This document shows, piece by piece, positions 35,995 through 48,313 of a stretch of 64,000 nucleotides of DNA. The stretch is from NCBI RefSeq assembly GCF_029227915.1, contig NC_079884.1, positions 29,390,001 to 29,454,000 of the forward strand. The letters run 5' to 3'. Positions within the stretch are counted from its first letter, which is position 1. Each line of letters starts with the position of its first letter. Source of the DNA: Hydractinia symbiolongicarpus (Eukaryota; Cnidaria; Hydrozoa; Anthoathecata; Hydractiniidae). The notes below the pieces were generated by a model. The model was not told where the DNA came from. It saw only the letters and a program-made list of their open reading frames with translations, and made no database searches. Both the position numbers and the translations under genes were made by a program.

Positions 35995-37859
35995 CTTTGA
36001 CCTTATAAATGTGATAAATGAGGCAGTTTGACAACAAGAAGTGACATTCTTCTTAATTTGACATGATTACTGGAATTCAGCGATTACATTAGCCTGTGTG
36101 GTAGCGCCTTATTTAAAAATTTAGATAAATAAGTCTTTTTTTACTGTGGGACCAATCCTGTCCGTTAGCTCGCGCTGAATAAATAGGAACAGTTTTAAAG
36201 ACTTTATTTCATTGACTTTCTGGCGGTATCAATCCGTTTGAGTTACAACGGTTGCGTCACATATTCGTACCAACATGTATTTAGTGATTTTCTTCCGATA
36301 TTACTAGGTTGCATCGCTTTTAACAGTGAAACAATTGACTGTGGGACTTAATTGAACTGATTTTGGACTTTGACCTTATAAATGTAATAAATGAGCCAGT
36401 TTGACTACAAGAAATAACATTCTTATTAATCTGAAATGATTGCTGGAACTCAACGATTACACTGGGCGCTGTGGTAGCGCTTCATTTAAAAATTTAAATA
36501 AATAAGTCATTCTTTACTGTGGGACCAATCCTAGCCGTTATCGCGCGCTGAAGAAATAGAGACAGTTTCAAAAACTACATTTCATTGACTTTCTAACAGT
36601 TTCAATCCGTTTGAGTTACAACAGTTGCGTCATTTATTCGTACCAACATGTATTTAGCGATACTTTTCTGATATTACTAGGTTGCATCGCTTTTAACAGT
36701 GAAACGATTGACTCTGGGACTTAATTGAACTGATTTTGGACTTTGACCTTATAAATGTGATAAATGAGGCAGTTTGACTACAAGAAGTGACATTCTTCTT
36801 AATTTGACATGATTACTGGAATTCAGCGATTACATTAGCCTGTGTGGTAGCGCCTTATTAAAAAATTTATATAAATAAGTCTTTTTTTACTGTGGGACCA
36901 ATCCTGTCCGTTAGCTCGCGCTGAATAAATAGGAACAGTTTTAAAGACTACATTTCATTGACTTTCTGGCGGTATCAATCCGTTTGAGTTACAACGGTTG
37001 CGTCACATATTCGTACCAACATGTATTTAGTGATTTTCTTCCGATATTACTAGGTTGCATCGCTTTTAACAGTGAAACAATTGACTGTGGGACTTAATTG
37101 AACTGATTTTGGACTTTGACCTTATAAATGTAATAATTGAGCCAGTTTGACTACAAGAAATAACATTCTTATTAATCTGACATGATTGCTGGAACTCAAC
37201 GATTACACTGGGCGCTGTGGTAGCGCTTCATTTAAAAATTTAAATAAATAAGTCATTCTTTACTGTGGGACCAATCCTAGCCGTTATCGCGCGCTGAAGA
37301 AATAGAGACAGTTTCAAAAACTACATTTCATTGACTTTCTAACGGTTTCAATCCGTTTGAGTTACAACAGTTGCGTCATTTATTCGTACCAACATGTATT
37401 TAGCGATACTTTTCTGATATTACTAGGTTGCATCGCTTTTAACAGTGAAACGATTGACTCTGGGACTTAATTGAACTGATTTTGGACTTTGACGTTATAA
37501 ATGTGATAAATGAGGCAGTTTGACTACAAGAAGTGACATTCTTCTTAATTTGACATGATTACTGGAATTCAGCGATTACATTAGCCTGTGTGGTAGCGCC
37601 TTATTTAAAAATTTAGATAAATAAGTCTTTTTTTACTGTGGGACCAATCCTGTCCGTTAGCTCAGGCTGAATAAATAGGAACAGTTTTAAAGACTAAATT
37701 TCATTGACTTTCTGGCGGTATCAATCCGTTTGAATTACAACGGTGGCGTCACATATTCGTACCAACATGTATTTAGTGATTTTCTTCCGATATTACTAGG
37801 TTGCATCGCTTTTAACAGTGAAACAATTGACTGTGGGATTTAATTGAATTGATTTTGGA
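35995..37859. repeat. 746-bp dimeric HOR, two and a half copies
   Basis: Starts are 35995, 36368 | 36741, 37114 | 37487. The first monomer has AAGTGACATTC, GATTACTGGAATTC, ATTAGCCTGTGTGG and CTCGCGCTGAATAAATAGG. The second has TAATAAATGAGCC or TAATAATTGAGCC, CTCAACGATTACAC and GTTTCAATCCG. The alternation is regular. Isolated differences include GACTTTATTTC/GACTACATTTC/GACTAAATTTC in the first monomer. Confidence 0.92.
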
Positions 37860-39557
37860 CTTTGACCTTATAAATGTAATAAATGAGTCAGTTTGACTAC
37901 AAGAAATAACATTCTTATTAATCTGACATGATTGCTGGAACTCAGCGATTACACTGGACGCTGTGGTAGCGTTTTATTTAAAAATTAAGATAAATAAGTC
38001 TTTTTTTACTGAGGGACCAATCCTAGCCGTTAGTTCGCTCTGAACAAATAGGAATGGTTCCGAAGACGACATTTCATTGACTTTCTAGCGGTATAACTCC
38101 GTTTGAGTTACAACGGTTGCGTCACATATTCGTACCAACATGTATTTAGCGATAATATTCGGATATTACTAGGTTGCATTGCTTTCAACAGTGAAACAAT
38201 TGACTGTGGGAGTTAATTGAACTGATTTTGGACTTTGACCTTATAAATGTGATAAATGAGGCAGTTTGACTACAAGAAGTGACATTCTTCTTAATTTGAC
38301 ATGATTGCTGGAATTCAGCGATTACATTAGGCTGTGTGGTAGCGCTTTATTTAAAATTTTAGATAAATAAGTCTTTTTTTACTGTGGGACCAATCCTTGC
38401 CGTTAGTTTGCGCTGAAGAAATAGAGACAGTTTCAAAAACTAGATTTCATTGACTTCTTGGCGGTATCAATTCATTTGAGTTGCAACGGTTGCGTCACAT
38501 AATCGTACCAACATGTATTTAGTGATATCTTTCCGATATTACTAAGTTATATCGCTTTTAACAGTGAAACGATTGACTGTGGAACTTAATTGAACTAACT
38601 TTGGACTGTGACCTTATAAATGTGATAATTGAGCCAACTGGACTCCAAGAAATTACATTCTTCTTAATTTGACATGATTGCTGGAACTCAGCGATTACAC
38701 TGGGCGCTGTCGTAGCGCTTCATTTAAAAATTTAAATAAATAAGTCATTCTTTACTGTGGGACCAATCCTAGCCGTTATCGCGCGCTGAAGAAATAGAGA
38801 CAATTTCAAAAACTACATTTCATTGACTTTCTAACGGTTTCAATCCGTTTGAGTTACCACAGTTGCGTCATTTATTCGTACCAACATGTATTTAGCGATA
38901 CTTTTCTGATATTACTAGGTTGCATCGCTTTTAACAGTGAAACGATTGACTCTGGGACTTAATTGAACTGATTTTGGACTGTGACCTTATAAATGTTACA
39001 AGTGAGACAATTGGACTCCAAGAAATAACATTCTTCTTATTTCGACATGATTGTGGGAACTCAGCGATTACACTGGACCCTGTGGTAGCACTTCATTTAA
39101 AAATTTAGATAAATAAGTCATTTTTACTGTGGGACCAATCCTAGCCGTTAGCGCGCGCTGAAAATATAGAGACAGTTTCAAGGACTACATGTCATTGACT
39201 TTCTGGCGGTATCAATCTGTTTGAGTTACAACGGTCGCGTCACATATTCGTACCAACATGTATTTAGCGATAGTATTCGGATATTACTAGGTTGCATCGC
39301 TTTTAACAGTGAAACGTTTGACTGTGGGACTTAATTGATCTGACTTTGGACTTTGACCTTAAAAATGTGATAAATGAGCCAGTTTGACTACAAAAAATAA
39401 CATTCTTATTAATCTGACATGATTGCTGAAACTCAGCGATTACACTGGGCGCTGTGGTAGCGTTTTATTTAAAAATTAAGATAAATAAGTCTTTTTTTAC
39501 TGAGGGACCAATTCTAGCCGTTAGTTCGCTCTGAAGAAATAGGAACAGTTCCAAAGA
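37860..39557. repeat. Five-monomer segment reused 8590 bp downstream
   Basis: Starts are 37860, 38233, 38606, 38979 and 39351. They line up with 46450, 46823, 47196, 47569 and 47941 at a constant offset of 8590 bp and in the same order of types. The monomers themselves also resemble 31521-33012, so this is an older composite that has been copied more than once. Confidence 0.85.
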
Positions 39558-41429
39558 CGACATTTCATTGACTTTCTAGCGGTATAACTCCGTTTGAGTT
39601 ACAACGGTTGCGTCACATATTCGTACCAACATGTAATTAGCGATAATATTCAGATATTACTAGGTTGCATTGTTTTTAACAGTGAAACAATTGACTGTGG
39701 GACTTAATTGAACTGATTTTGGACTTTGACCTTATAAATGTAATAAATGAGCCAGTTTGACTACAAGAAATAACATTCTTATTAATCTGACATGATTGCT
39801 GGAACTCAGCGATTACACTGGGCGCTGTGGTAGCGTTTTATTTACAAATTTAGACAAAAAAGTCTTTTTTTACTGAGGGACCAATCCTAGCCGTTAGTTC
39901 GCTCTGAAGAAATAGGAATAGTTCCAAAGACGACATTTCATTGACTTTCTAGCGGTATACCTCCGTTTGAGTTACAACGGTTGCGTCACATATTCGTACT
40001 AACATGTATTTAGCAATAATATTCGGATATTACTAGGTTGCATTGCTTTTAACAGTGAAACAATTGACTGTGGGACATAATTGAACTGATTTTGGACTTT
40101 GACCTTATAAATGTGATAAATGAGGCAGTTTGACTACAAGAAGTGACATTCTTCTTAATTTGACATGATTACTGGAATTCAGCGATTACATTAGCCTGTG
40201 TGGTAGCGCCTTATTTAAAAATTTAGATAAATAAGTCTTTTTTTACTGTGGGACCAATCCTGTCCGTTAGCTCGCGCTGAATAAATAGGAACAGTTTTAA
40301 AGACTACATTTCATTGACTTTCTGGCGGTATAAATCCGTTTGAGTTACAACGGTTGCGTCACATATTCGTACCAACATGTATTTAGTGATTTTCTTCCGA
40401 TATTACTAGGTTGCATCGCTTTTAACAGTGAAACAATTGACTGTGGGACTTAATTGAACTGATTTTGGACTTTGACCTTATAAATGTAATAAATGAGCCA
40501 GTTTGACTACAAGAAATAACATTCTTATTAATCTGACATGATTGCAGGAACTCAACGATTACACTGGGCGCTGTGGTAGCGCTTCATTTAAAAATTTAAA
40601 TAAATAAGTCATTCTTTACTGTGGGACCAATCCTAGCCGTTATCGCGCGCTGAAGAAATAGAGACAGTTTCAAAAACTACATTTCATTGACTTTCTAACG
40701 GTTTCAATCCGTTTGAGTTACAACAGTTGCGTCATTTATTCGTACCAACATGTATTTAGGGATACTTTTCTGATATTACTAGGTTGCATCGCTTTTAACA
40801 GTGAAACGATTGACTCTGGGACTTAATTGAACTGATTTTGGACGTTGACCTTATAAATGTAATAAATGAGCCAGTTTGACTACAAGAAATAACATTCTTA
40901 TTAATCTGACATGATTGCTGGAACTCAGCGATTACACTGGGCGCTGTGGTGGCGTTTTATTTACAAATTAAGACAAAAAAGTCTTTTTTTACTGAGGGAC
41001 CAATCCTAGCCGTTAGTTCGCTCTGAAGAAATAGGAATATTTCCAAAGACGACATTTCATTGACTTTCTAGCGGTATAACTCCGTTTGAGTTACAACGGT
41101 TGCGTCACATATTCGTACTAACATGTATTTAGCAATAATATTCGGATATTACTAGGTTGTATTGCTTTTAACAGTGAAACAATTGACTGTGGGACATAAT
41201 TGAACTGATTTTGGACTTTGACCTTATAAATGTGATAAATGAGGCAGTTTGACTACAAAAAGTGACATTCTTCTTAATTTGACATGATTACTGGAATTCA
41301 GCGATTACATTAGCCTGTCTGGTAGCGCCTTATTTAAAAATTTAGATAAATAAGTCTTTTTTTACTGTGGGACCAATCCTGTCCGTTAGCACGCGCTGAA
41401 TAAATAGGAACAGTTTCAAAGACTAAAGA
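39558..41429. repeat. 1872-bp five-monomer HOR, copy 1
   Basis: Starts are 39724, 40097, 40470, 40843 and 41216. The unit ends inside a 380-bp monomer that carries a 7-bp tandem duplication, CAAAGACTAAAGACTAC, at about 41418-41432. Private features are TTTACAAATTTAGACAAAAAAG, GTACTAACATG, TTTAGCAATAATATTC, GGACATAATTG and TTTAGGGATAC. Copy 2 follows directly. Confidence 0.93.
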
Positions 41430-43301
41430 CTACATTTCATTGACTTTCTAGCGGTATAACTCCGTTTGAGTTACAACGGTTGCGTCACATATTCGTACCA
41501 ACATGTATTTAGCGATAATATTCGGATATTACTAGGTTGCATTGTTTTTAACAGTGAAACAATTGACTGTGGGACTTAATTGAACTGATTTTGGACTTTG
41601 ACCTTATAAATGTAATAAATGAGCCAGTTTGACTACAAGAAATAACATTCTTATTAATCTGACATGATTGCTGGAACTCAGCGATTACACTGGGCGCTGT
41701 GGTAGCGTTTTATTTACAAATTAAGACAAAAAAGTCTTTTTTTACTGAGGGACCAATCCTAGCCGTTAGTTCGCTCTGAAGAAATAGGAATAGTTCCAAA
41801 GACGACATTTCATTGACTTTCTAGCGGTATACCTCCGTTTGAGTTACAACGGTTGCGTCACATATTCGTACTAACATGTATTTAGCAATAATATTCGGAT
41901 ATTACTAGGTTGCATTGCTTTTAACAGTGAAACAATTGACTGTGGGACATAATTGAACTGATTTTGGACTTTGACCTTATAAATGTGATAAATGAGGCAG
42001 TTTGACTACAAGAAGTGACATTCTTCTTAATTTGACATGATTACTGGAATTCAGCGATTACATTAGCCTGTGTGGTAGCGCCTTATTTAAAAATTTAGAT
42101 AAATAAGTCTTTTTTTACTGTGGGACCAATCCTGTCCGTTAGCTCGCGCTGAATAAATAGGAACAGTTTTAAAGACTACATTTCATTGACTTTCTGGCGG
42201 TATAAATCCGTTTGAGTTACAACGGTTCCGTCACATATTCGTACCAACATGTATTTAGTGATTTTCTTCCGATATTACTAGGTTGCATCGCTTTTAACAG
42301 TGAAACAATTGACTGTGGGACTTAATTGAACTGATTTTGGACTTTGACCTTATAAATGTAATAAATGAGCCAGTTTGACTACAAGAAATAACATTCTTAT
42401 TAATCTGACATGATTGCAGGAACTCAACGATTACACTGGGCGCTGTGGTAGCGCTTCATTTAAAAATTTAAATAAATAAGTCATTCTTTACTGTGGGACC
42501 AATCCTAGCCGTTATCGCGCGCTGAAGAAATAGAGACAGTTTCAAAAACTACATTTCATTGACTTTCTAACGGTTTCAATCCGTTTGAGTTACAACAGTT
42601 GCGTCATTTATTCGTACCAACATGTATTTAGGGATACTTTTCTGATATTACTAGGTTGCATCGCTTTTAACAGTGAAACGATTGACTCTGGGACTTAATT
42701 GAACTGATTTTGGACGTTGACCTTATAAATGTAATAAATGAGCCAGTTTGACTACAAGAAATAACATTCTTATTAATCTGACATGATTGCTGGAACTCAG
42801 AGATTACACTGGGCGCTGTGGTAGCGTTTTATTTACAAATTAAGACAAAAAAGTCTTTTTTTACTGAGGGACCAATCCTAGCCGTTAGTTCGCTCTGAAG
42901 AAATAGGAATAGTTCCAAAGACGACATTTCATTGACTTTCTAGCGGTATAACTCCGTTTGAGTTACAACGGTTGCGTCACATATTCGTACTAACATGTAT
43001 TTAGCAATAATATTCGGATATTACTAGGTTGTATTGCTTTTAACAGTGAAACAATTGACTGTGGGACATAATTGAACTGATTTTGGACTTTGACCTTATA
43101 AATGAGATAAATGAGGCAGTTTGACTACAAGAAGTGACATTCTTCTTAATTTGACATGATTACTGGAACTCAGCGATTACATTAGCCTGTGTGGTAGCGC
43201 CTTATTTAAAAATTTAGATAAATAAGTCTTTTTTTACTGTGGGACCAATCCTGTCCGTTAGCACGCGCTGAATAAATAGGAAGAGTTTCAAAGACTAAAG
43301 A
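41430..43301. repeat. 1872-bp five-monomer HOR, copy 2
   Basis: Starts are 41596, 41969, 42342, 42715 and 43088, each 1872 bp from its partner in copy 1. The 43088 monomer also has the 7-bp duplication (AAAGACTAAAGACTAC at about 43290) and is 380 bp long. After it, GGCGGTATCAATCCG replaces the GCGGTATAACTCCG found after copy 1. The copy 1/copy 2 junction therefore lies at or next to the 7-bp duplication. Confidence 0.93.
41724..41743. other. A/T dyad AGAC-A6-GTCT overlapping A6-GTC-T7
   Basis: In the AAGACAAAAAAGTCTTTTTTT monomers AGAC pairs with GTCT. Independently, A6 can pair with the T tract around GTC. Older types read AAGATAAATAAGTC here and lack this structure. It is present in several monomers at 39.7-42.9 kb, with A5 versions at 44.3 and 45.5 kb. 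Confidence 0.75.
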
Positions 43302-43699
43302 CTACATTTCATTGACTTTCTGGCGGTATCAATCCGTTTGAGTTACAACGGTTGCGTCACATATTCGTACCAACATGTATTTAGTGATTTTCCTCCGATA
43401 TTACTAGGTTGCATCGCTTTTAACAGTGAAACAATTGACTGTGGGACTTAATTGAACTGATTTTGGACTTTGACCTTATAAATGTGATAAATGAGCCAGT
43501 TTGACTACAACAAATAACATTCTTATTAATCTGACATGATTGCTGGAACTCAACGATTACACTGGGCGCTGTGGTAGCGTTTTATTTAAAAATTAAGATA
43601 AATAAGTCTTTTTTTACTGAGGGACCAATCCTAGCCGTTAGTTCGCTCTGAAGAAATAGGAATAGTTCCAAAGACGACATTTCATTAACTTTCTAGCGG
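43302..43699. repeat. Monomer 43468 and flanks, transition
   Basis: This is the tail of 43088 and most of monomer 43468 (ACAACAAATAACATTC, CTCAACGATTACAC). It is of the TTATTAATCTGAC type and leads into an unrelated-type island at about 43700. Confidence 0.75.
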
Positions 43700-44195
43700 T
43701 ATAAGTCCGTTTGAGTTACAACGGTTCTGTGACATATTCGTACCAACATGTATTTAGCGATAGTATTCGGATTTTACTAGGTTGCATCGCTTTTAACAGT
43801 GAAACGCTTGACTGCGGGACTTAATTGAACTGATTTTGGACTTTGACCTTGTAAATGTGATGAATGAGCCAGTTTGACTACAAGAAATAACATTCTTCTT
43901 AATTTGACATGATTGCTGGAACTTAGCGATTACACTGGGCACTGTGGTAGCGCTTTATTAAAAAATTAAGATAAACAAGTCATTTTTTACTGTGAGACCA
44001 ATCCTAGCCGTTAGCTCGCGCTGAAGAAATAGAGACAGTTTCAAAAACTACATTTCATTTACTTTCTAACGGTGTCAATCCATTTGAGTTACAACGGTTG
44101 CGCCACATATTCGTACCAACATGTATTTAGTGATTTTCTTCTGATATTACTAAGTTGTATTGCTTTTAACAGTGAAACGATTGACTGTGGGACTT
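43700..44195. repeat. Displaced copy of the 20.2-20.7 kb segment
   Basis: From ATAAGTCCGTTTGAG at about 43701 through GGTTCTGTGACATATTC, CGGATTTTACTAGG, GAAACGCTTGACTG, CCTTGTAAATGTGATGAATG, GGCACTGTGG, AAGATAAACAAGTC and TTCTTCTGATATTACTAAG to about 44180, this matches 20203-20683 (offset about 23497 bp). Flanking monomers on both sides are of the right-hand types. This is most simply a gene-conversion or insertion tract of about 0.5 kb. Confidence 0.88.
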
Positions 44196-44213
44196 AATTG
44201 AACTGATTTTGGA

Positions 44214-46449
44214 CTTTGACCTTATAAATGTAATAAATGAGCCAGTTTGACTACAAGAAATAACATTCTTATTAATCTGACATGATTGCTGGAACTCAGC
44301 TATTACACTGGGCGCTGTGGTAGCGTTTTATTTAAAAATTAAGACAAAAAGTCTTTTTTTACTGAGGGACCAATCCTAGCCGTTAGTTCGCTCTGAAGAA
44401 ATAGCAATAGTTCCAAAGACGACATTTCATTGACTTTCTAGCGGTATAACTCCGTTTGAGTTACAACGGTTGCGTCACATATTCGTACCAACATGTATTT
44501 AGCGATAATATTCGGATATTACTAGGTTGCATTGCTTTTAACAGTGAAACAATTGACTGTGGGACATAATTGAACTGATTTTGGACTTTGACCTTATAAA
44601 TGTGATAAATGAGGCAGTTTGACTACAAGAAGTGACATTCTTCTTAATTTGACATGATTACTGGAATTCAGCGATTACATTAGCCTGTGTGGTAGCGCCT
44701 TATTTAAAAATTTAGATAAATAAGTCTTTTTTTACTGTGGGACCAATCCTGTCCGTTAGCACGCGCTGCATAAATAGGAACAGTTTTAAAGACTACATTT
44801 CATTGACTTTCTAGCGGTATCAATCCGTTTGAGTTACAACGGTTGCGTCACATATTCGTACCAACATGTATTTAGTGATTTTCTTCCGATATTACTAGGT
44901 TGCATTGCTTTTAACAGTGAAACAATTGACTGTGGGACTTAATTGAACTGATTTTGGACTTTGACCTTATAAATGTGATAAATGAGGCAGTTTGACTACA
45001 AGAAGTGACATTCTTCTTAATTTGACATGATTACTGGAATTCAGCGATTACATTAGCCTGTGTGGTAGCGCCTTATTTAAAAATTTAGATAAATAAGTCT
45101 TTTTTTACTGTGGGACCAATCCTGTCCGTTAGCTCGCGCTGAATAAATAGGAACAGTTTTAAAGACTACATTTCATTGACTTTCTGGCGGTATCAATCCG
45201 TTTGAGTTACAACGGTTGCGTCACATATTCGTACCAACATGTATTTTGTGATTTTCTTCCGATATTACTAGGTTGCATTGCTTTTAACAGTGAAACCATT
45301 GACTGTGGGACTTAATTGAACTGATTTTGGACTTTGACCTTATAAATGTAATAAATGAGCCAGTTTGACTACAAGAAATAACATTCTTATTAATCTGACA
45401 TGATTGTTGGAACTCAGCGATTACACTGGGCGCTGTGGTAGCGTTTTATTTAAAAATTAAGACAAAAAGTCTTTTTTTACTGAGGGACCAATCCTAGCCG
45501 TTAGTTCGCTCTGAAGAAATAGCAATAGTTCCAAAGACGACATTTCATTGACTTTCTAGCGGTATAACTCCGTTTGAGTTACAACGGTTGCGTCACATAT
45601 TCGTACCAACATGTATTTAGCGATAATATTCGGATATTACTAGGTTGCATTGCTTTTAACAGTGAAACAATTGACTGTGGGACATAATTGAACTGATTTT
45701 GGACTTTGACCTTATAAATGTGATAAATGAGGCAGTTTGACTACAAGAAGTGACATTCTTCTTAATTTGACATGATTACTGGAATTCAGCGATTACATTA
45801 GCCTGTGTGGTAGCGCCTTATTTAAAAATTTAGATAAATAAGTCTTTTTTTACTGTGGGACCAATCCTGTCCGTTAGCACGCGCTGAATAAATAGGAACA
45901 GTTTTAAAGACTACATTTCATTGACTTTCTAGCGGTATCAATCCGTTTGAGTTACAACGGTTGCGTCACATATTCGTACCAACATGTATTTAGTGATTTT
46001 CTTCCGATATTACTAGGTTGCATTGCTTTTAACAGTGAAACAATTGACTGTGGGACTTAATTGAACTGATTTTGGACTTTGACCTTATAAATGTGATAAA
46101 TGAGGCAGTTTGACTACAAGAAGTGACATTCTTCTTAATTTGACATGATTACTGGAATTCAGCGATTACATTAGCCTGTGTGGTAGCGCCTTATTTAAAA
46201 ATTTAGATAAATAAGTCTTTTTTTACTGTGGGACCAATCCTGTCCGTTAGCTCGCGCTGAATAAATAGGAACAGTTTTAAAGACTACATTTCATTGACTT
46301 TCTGGCGGTATCAATCCGTTTGAGTTACAACGGTTGCGTCACATATTCGTACCAACATGTATTTAGTGATTTTCTTCCGATATTACTAGGTTGCATTGCT
46401 TTTAACAGTGAAACAATTGACTGTGGGACTTAATTGAACTGATTTTGGA
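44214..46449. repeat. 1118-bp three-monomer HOR, two copies
   Basis: Starts are 44214, 44586, 44959 | 45332, 45704 and 46077. The first monomer of each unit is 372 bp with AAGACAAAAAGTCTTTTTTT and AAATAGCAATAGTTCC. The other two are 373 bp. Differences are rare, for example CAGCTATTAC/CAGCGATTAC at 44297/45415 and GCGCTGCATAAATAGG/GCGCTGAATAAATAGG at 44763/45881. Confidence 0.93.
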
Positions 46450-48313
46450 CTTTGACCTTATAAATGTAATAAATGAGCCAGTTTGACTACAAGAAATAAC
46501 ATTCTTATTAATCTGACATGATTGCTGGAACTCAACGATTACACTGGGCGCTGTGGTAGCGTTTTATTTAAAAATTAAGATAAATAAGTCTTTTTTTACT
46601 GAGGGACCAATCCTAGCCGTTAGTTCGCTCTGAAGAAATAGGAATAGTTCCAAAGACGACATTTCATTGACTTTCTAGCGGTATAACTCCGTTTGAGTTA
46701 CAACGGTTGCGTCACATATTCGTACCAACATGTATTTAGCGATAATATTCGGATATTACTAGGTTGCATTGCTTTTAACAGTGAAACAATTGACTGTGGG
46801 AGTTAATTGAACTGATTTTGGACTTTGACCTTATAAATGTGATAAATGAGGCAGTTTGACTACAAGAAGTGACATTCTTCTTAATTTGGCATGATTGCTG
46901 GAATTCAGCGATTACATTAGGCTGTGTGGTAGCGCTTTATTTAAAATTCTAGATAAATAAGTCTTTTTTTACTGTGGGACCAATCCTTGCCGTTAGTTTG
47001 CGCTGAAGAAATAGAGACAGTTTCAAAAACTAGATTTCATTGACTTTTTGGCGGTATCAATTCATTTGAGTTGCAACGGTTGCGTCACATATTCGTACCA
47101 ACATGTATTTAGTGATATCTTTCCGATATTACTAAGTTATGTCGCTTTTAACAGTGAAACGATTGACTGTGGAACTTAATTGAACTAACTTTGGACTGTG
47201 ACCTTATAAATGTGATAAGTGAGCCAACTGGACTCCAAGAAATAACATTCTTCTTAATTTGACATGATTGCCGGAACTCAGCGATTAAACTGGGCGCTGT
47301 CGTAGCGCTTCATTTAAAAATTTAAATAAATAAGTCATTCTTTACTGTGGGACCAATCCTAGCCGTTATCGCGCGCTGAAGAAATAGAGACAGTTTCAAA
47401 AACTACATTTCATTGACTTTCTAACGGTTTCAATCCGTTTGAGTTACAACAGTTGCGTCATTTATTCGTACCAACATGTACTTAGCGATACTTTTCTGAT
47501 ATTACTAGGTTGCATCGCTTTTAACAGTGAAACGATTGACTCTGGGACTTAATTGAACTGATTTTGGACTGTGACCTTATAAATGTTACAAGTGAGACAA
47601 TTGGACTCCAAGAAATAACATTCTTGTTATTTTGACATGATTGTGGGAACTCAGCGATTACACTGGACCCTGTGGTAGCGCTTCATTTAAAAATTTAGAT
47701 AAATAAGTCATTTTTACTGTGGGACCAATTCTAGCCGTTAGCTCGGGCTGAAAAAATAGAGACAGTTTCAAGGACTACATTTCATTGACTTTCTAACGGT
47801 GTCAATCTGTTTGAGTTACAAAAGTTGCGTCACATATTCGTACCAACATGTATTTAGCGATTGTATTCGGATAATACTAGGTTGCATCGCTTTTAACAGT
47901 GAAACGTTTCACTGTGGGACTTAATTGATCTGACTTTGGACTTTGACCTTAAAAATGTGATAAATGATCCAGTTTGACTACAAGAAATAACATTCTTATT
48001 AATCTGACATGATTGCTGGAACTCAGCGATTACACTGGGCGCTGTGGTAGCGTTTTATTTAAAAATTAAGATAAATAAGTCTTTCTTTACTGAGGGACCA
48101 ATCCTAGCCGTTAGTTCGCTCTGAAGAAATAGGAACAGTTCCAAAGACGACATTTCATTGACTTTCTAGCGGTATAACTCCGTTTGAGTTACAACGGTTG
48201 CGTCACATATTCGTACCAACATGTATTTAGTGATATCTTTCCAATATTACTAAGTTATGTCGCTTTTAACAGTGAAACGATTGACTGTGGAACTTAATTG
48301 AACTAACTTTGGA
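46450..48313. repeat. Second copy of the 37.86-39.7 kb five-monomer segment
   Basis: Starts are 46450, 46823, 47196, 47569 and 47941, each 8590 bp (23 monomers) from 37860, 38233, 38606, 38979 and 39351. It separates the 44.2 kb 3-mer HOR from the AGGAGGAAAC region. It is less identical than the tandem HORs, with a downstream part containing GCTCGGGCTGAAAAAATAG and AAAAGTTGCGTCAC, absent at 39.1-39.3 kb. Confidence 0.85.
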
